Below, piece by piece: positions 6,824 through 8,215 of a stretch of 8,215 bases of DNA. Source of the stretch: DATFJZ01 sp034660495 (GTDB lineage Bacteria > Desulfobacterota > Desulfobacteria > Desulfobacterales > Desulfobacteraceae). The notes below the pieces were generated by a model. It saw only the letters and a program-made list of their open reading frames with translations, ran no database searches and was not told the origin of the DNA. The stretch is from positions 1-8,215 of the forward strand of contig JAYEJJ010000300.1 in assembly GCA_034660495.1 (NCBI GenBank). The letters run 5' to 3'. Every line of letters begins with the position of its first letter. The first letter of the stretch is position 1. A program made the translations under genes and the position numbers.

Positions 6824-6879
6824 TCATTGAATGTCAGGGATCATTTTAACTTGATCATCGAGTTTCAAGGATCATTTTA
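6818..6879. repeat. Two-unit 31 bp tandem repeat between convergent folE2 and dacB
   Basis: Units 6818-6848 and 6849-6879 match at 27 of 31 positions. Both begin acttgatcat and end ggatcatttta. The second unit contains acttgatcatcgagt, the same near-palindrome found at 112-126 and 1098-1112. The first unit supplies the folE2 stop and the second encodes the last codons and stop of dacB. No classic GC-rich terminator with a T-run is seen between the two converging genes. These AT-rich palindromes may act as a weak two-way terminator, which is inference. Confidence 0.8.
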
Positions 6880-8048
6880 AAAAGATCCGCTTTTATATGT
6901 TCACATCCCCTGTTGTTCCCATTCACCATAATAACAAAGGGATAAAGCGTGTTTTTATGGTCCAGGAAATAGCCTGCCCTTGTGCAAACCTTGTACAGGG
7001 TGCCGGTTTTGACATAGGCCCTGTTCCTTTTTTCCATAAGAGAATAATAGGGCTTGAAATGCATCAGGATTTCCAGCAGTTCAGACGGGGTGGTCTGATT
7101 TTTTCTTGACAGCCCTGACCCTTCTGCAATTATTGTCCGGGTAAGTTTGGTTTTCTGCTTGAGATACAAGGTTAATGCCTTTACCCCTTTTTCCAGGCTG
7201 GCAGGCGGGGAAAACAAAGCAGCGCCTGTTGTGAGCAGAATCTGATTGGCCATGAAATTGTTTGAATATTTTAACAGATTCTGGATAATATCCCTTAACG
7301 TATATGGGGACACCAGGGTGTAAACCTGTTTTGCCTTTGCCGGGACCACTTTGTTTTGAATCCTTCCGTTTATTGTGATGGCTTCCTGTTCAAGAAAATG
7401 TTTTACAAGCTGACCTGGGTAGAGCCGACTTTCTTTTTTTGAAAGGGGAATTCTCCCTCTTTTTATTCCCTTTTTTTTGATTTTTTCCTGAAAAATATCC
7501 AGCAGCGGGGTCTGTTTTTCTGCTGAAATAAATTTTCCTTTCTCTTGGCTGTACCTAAAGGCAATGGTGTTGAAATTGGCAGATAAGGCCCCGTTTAAAG
7601 CATCATATGGATTTTTTGACCCGGTGTTGCCCGGGATGGATATGGAAGTTTGAAAGTAGGAATCATCCAGGATAATATTTTCAATGCAACGGCTCTGGTT
7701 TTTTTTTAATATACCGGCAAGGGTAACTACGGCATCTTTTATAACTTCTGATGTCAGAAGCGGGTCTCCGTATCCCTTTATGAAAAGATTGGAGTTTTTG
7801 TCGAGAAAAAATTCTGTTTTAAAGGAAAAATCTTCCCCTAAATAGTAAAGCGCGCCAAGGGATGTGACCAGTTTAAGTGTGGAGGCCGGAATAAATAAAC
7901 CGTCCTGATTTTCTGCGTAAAGGATCTCGCCTTTGTCTGTGGAAAGCAGCACCCCTGCTTCATGACCTGAAGCAGAGGCGGTGCAGAAGCAGAACCATAA
8001 AAAAAGGACACTGAGATTTATTATTTTTGGTGTATGCCTGGAGGTCAT
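6855..8048 (-). CDS. dacB: D-alanyl-D-alanine carboxypeptidase / endopeptidase, PBP4-like (S13 family)
   Basis: A 397-residue exported penicillin-binding protein expected to trim the terminal D-Ala of peptidoglycan stem peptides and possibly cut cross-links. A signal peptide covers about residues 1-26: a basic start, a hydrophobic core LSVLFLWFCFC, and an ASA cleavage motif. The three active-site motifs are present: SxxK as S56-T-L-K59, SxN as S262-N-N264 and KTG at 347-349. It is shorter than E. coli PBP4 (477), so the insert domains are reduced. The call of S13 rather than S11 rests on the motif spacing (over 200 residues between SxxK and SxN). The ribosome site is weak (aggt about 10 bases upstream). 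The last eight codons lie in the tandem repeat at 6849-6879. A mobile element ends 43 bp upstream of the start and may have displaced or replaced the native promoter. The gene symbol is by family resemblance. Confidence 0.88.
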   Translation of the reverse strand: MTSRHTPKIINLSVLFLWFCFCTASASGHEAGVLLSTDKGEILYAENQDGLFIPASTLKLVTSLGALYYLGEDFSFKTEFFLDKNSNLFIKGYGDPLLTSEVIKDAVVTLAGILKKNQSRCIENIILDDSYFQTSISIPGNTGSKNPYDALNGALSANFNTIAFRYSQEKGKFISAEKQTPLLDIFQEKIKKKGIKRGRIPLSKKESRLYPGQLVKHFLEQEAITINGRIQNKVVPAKAKQVYTLVSPYTLRDIIQNLLKYSNNFMANQILLTTGAALFSPPASLEKGVKALTLYLKQKTKLTRTIIAEGSGLSRKNQTTPSELLEILMHFKPYYSLMEKRNRAYVKTGTLYKVCTRAGYFLDHKNTLYPFVIMVNGNNRGCEHIKADLFKMILETR

Positions 8049-8091
8049 GGGGAGTTACCTGAATTCAGCCTGAAAGATTTATAATTCAGCA

Positions 8092-8215
8092 GTCAACAAC
8101 CCCTCGGCTAAAGACCGAGGGGCTTGCAAGGTAACTTGTAAGCCCGGTTGATTAGCCTAAGTCTTAACTGACTACGTTACATTGGAATATATAGTCATCC
8201 CAAGGTACTCCACAC
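8092..8215 (-). mobile_element. Right end of a probable IS200/IS605-type (tnpB) element, continuing beyond the window
   Basis: Read on the minus strand, this stretch ends with a perfect 8 bp hairpin (ccccucgg/ccgagggg, 7-base loop, 8100-8122) followed by ttgttgac. Subterminal hairpins close to a TT(C/G)A-like end are the hallmark of right ends of single-strand transposing IS200/IS605 elements. A second hairpin (gggcttacaag, loop ttac, cttgcaagccc; 8120-8145) abuts and partly shares bases with the first. The exact end (about 8092) is inferred from the ttgac. Whether a complete element or only a remnant lies to the right cannot be seen. Confidence 0.6.
8092..8215 (-). ncRNA. Putative omega-RNA (reRNA) 3' region of the tnpB element
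   Basis: In tnpB elements the transcript of the 3' end of tnpB and the right end forms the omega-RNA that guides the TnpB nuclease, with the guide taken from the DNA just past the element. Here the minus-strand transcript would fold into the two adjacent hairpins at 8100-8145. The first bases outside the element (8091 downward, tgctgaattataaatctt) would be the guide. Those bases lie in the short dacB leader, so the RNA would read toward dacB. The layout is visible; expression and function are inferred. Confidence 0.45.
8164..8215 (-). CDS. Probable TnpB C-terminus (partial, last 16 codons)
   Basis: An open frame entering from the right edge encodes CGVPWDDYIFQCNVVS and ends with TAA at 8164-8166. 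The position just before the two hairpins is where tnpB normally ends. The short V-P-x-D-D motif resembles the tail of IS1341-type TnpB proteins. The fragment is too short to prove the family. The conserved RuvC and zinc-finger parts would lie outside the window. Confidence 0.4.
   Translation of the reverse strand, partial: CGVPWDDYIFQCNVVS

Noticed and set aside
6869..6888. 20 bp near-palindrome ggatcatttt/aaaaagatcc as a folE2 terminator
   Set aside because: The stem is AT-rich and weak, lacks a following T-run of useful length and lies within the dacB coding end.
1..8215. CRISPR array, tRNA, rRNA or known riboswitch
   Set aside because: No regularly spaced direct repeats, no cloverleaf-like gene and no recognised riboswitch core were found on either strand.

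Overview
This 8.2 kb window reads as ordinary bacterial chromosome with a mobile element entering at the right edge. Six genes lie on the plus strand: lon, tsaB, psd, greA, rpoZ and folE2. They are flanked by two minus-strand genes, a prepilin peptidase (pilD) on the left and a penicillin-binding D-Ala-D-Ala carboxypeptidase (dacB type) on the right. The short psd form, the FolE2-type GTP cyclohydrolase, the GTG starts on greA and rpoZ, the moderate base composition and the housekeeping gene order suggest a Gram-negative, Desulfobacterota-like (Desulfobacteraceae-like) sulfate reducer. That assignment is inference from general knowledge; no search was run.

Layout: positions 1-216 are non-coding and hold one copy of an intergenic repeat. 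pilD runs leftward (987 to 217). The 364 bp divergent pilD/lon gap carries an inverted copy of the same repeat, which forms one arm of a 75 bp stem-loop element, and then a 17-codon ORF that stops on the base before the lon ATG. lon (1352-3817) is followed after 5 bp by tsaB (3823-4521). A 122 bp gap with a good sigma-70-like promoter starts the tightly packed psd-greA-rpoZ-folE2 group (4644-6823; gaps of 17, 11 and 10 bp). folE2 and dacB converge on a 31 bp tandem repeat that supplies both stop codons. dacB starts at 8048. Only 43 bp further upstream is what looks like the right end of an IS200/IS605-type (tnpB) element, with the last 16 codons of a probable tnpB and a two-hairpin omega-RNA-like 3' region.

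Together the genes cover protein quality control (Lon), tRNA t6A modification (TsaB), phosphatidylethanolamine synthesis (Psd), transcription (GreA, RNA polymerase omega), pterin/folate precursor synthesis (FolE2), type IV pilin or type II secretion pseudopilin maturation (PilD) and peptidoglycan trimming (DacB). None of the coding genes is novel. The interest is in the non-coding DNA: a recurring near-palindrome, ACTTGATNATCGAGT, in three intergenic regions; long inverted repeats bracketing pilD; and the omega-RNA-like end abutting dacB.
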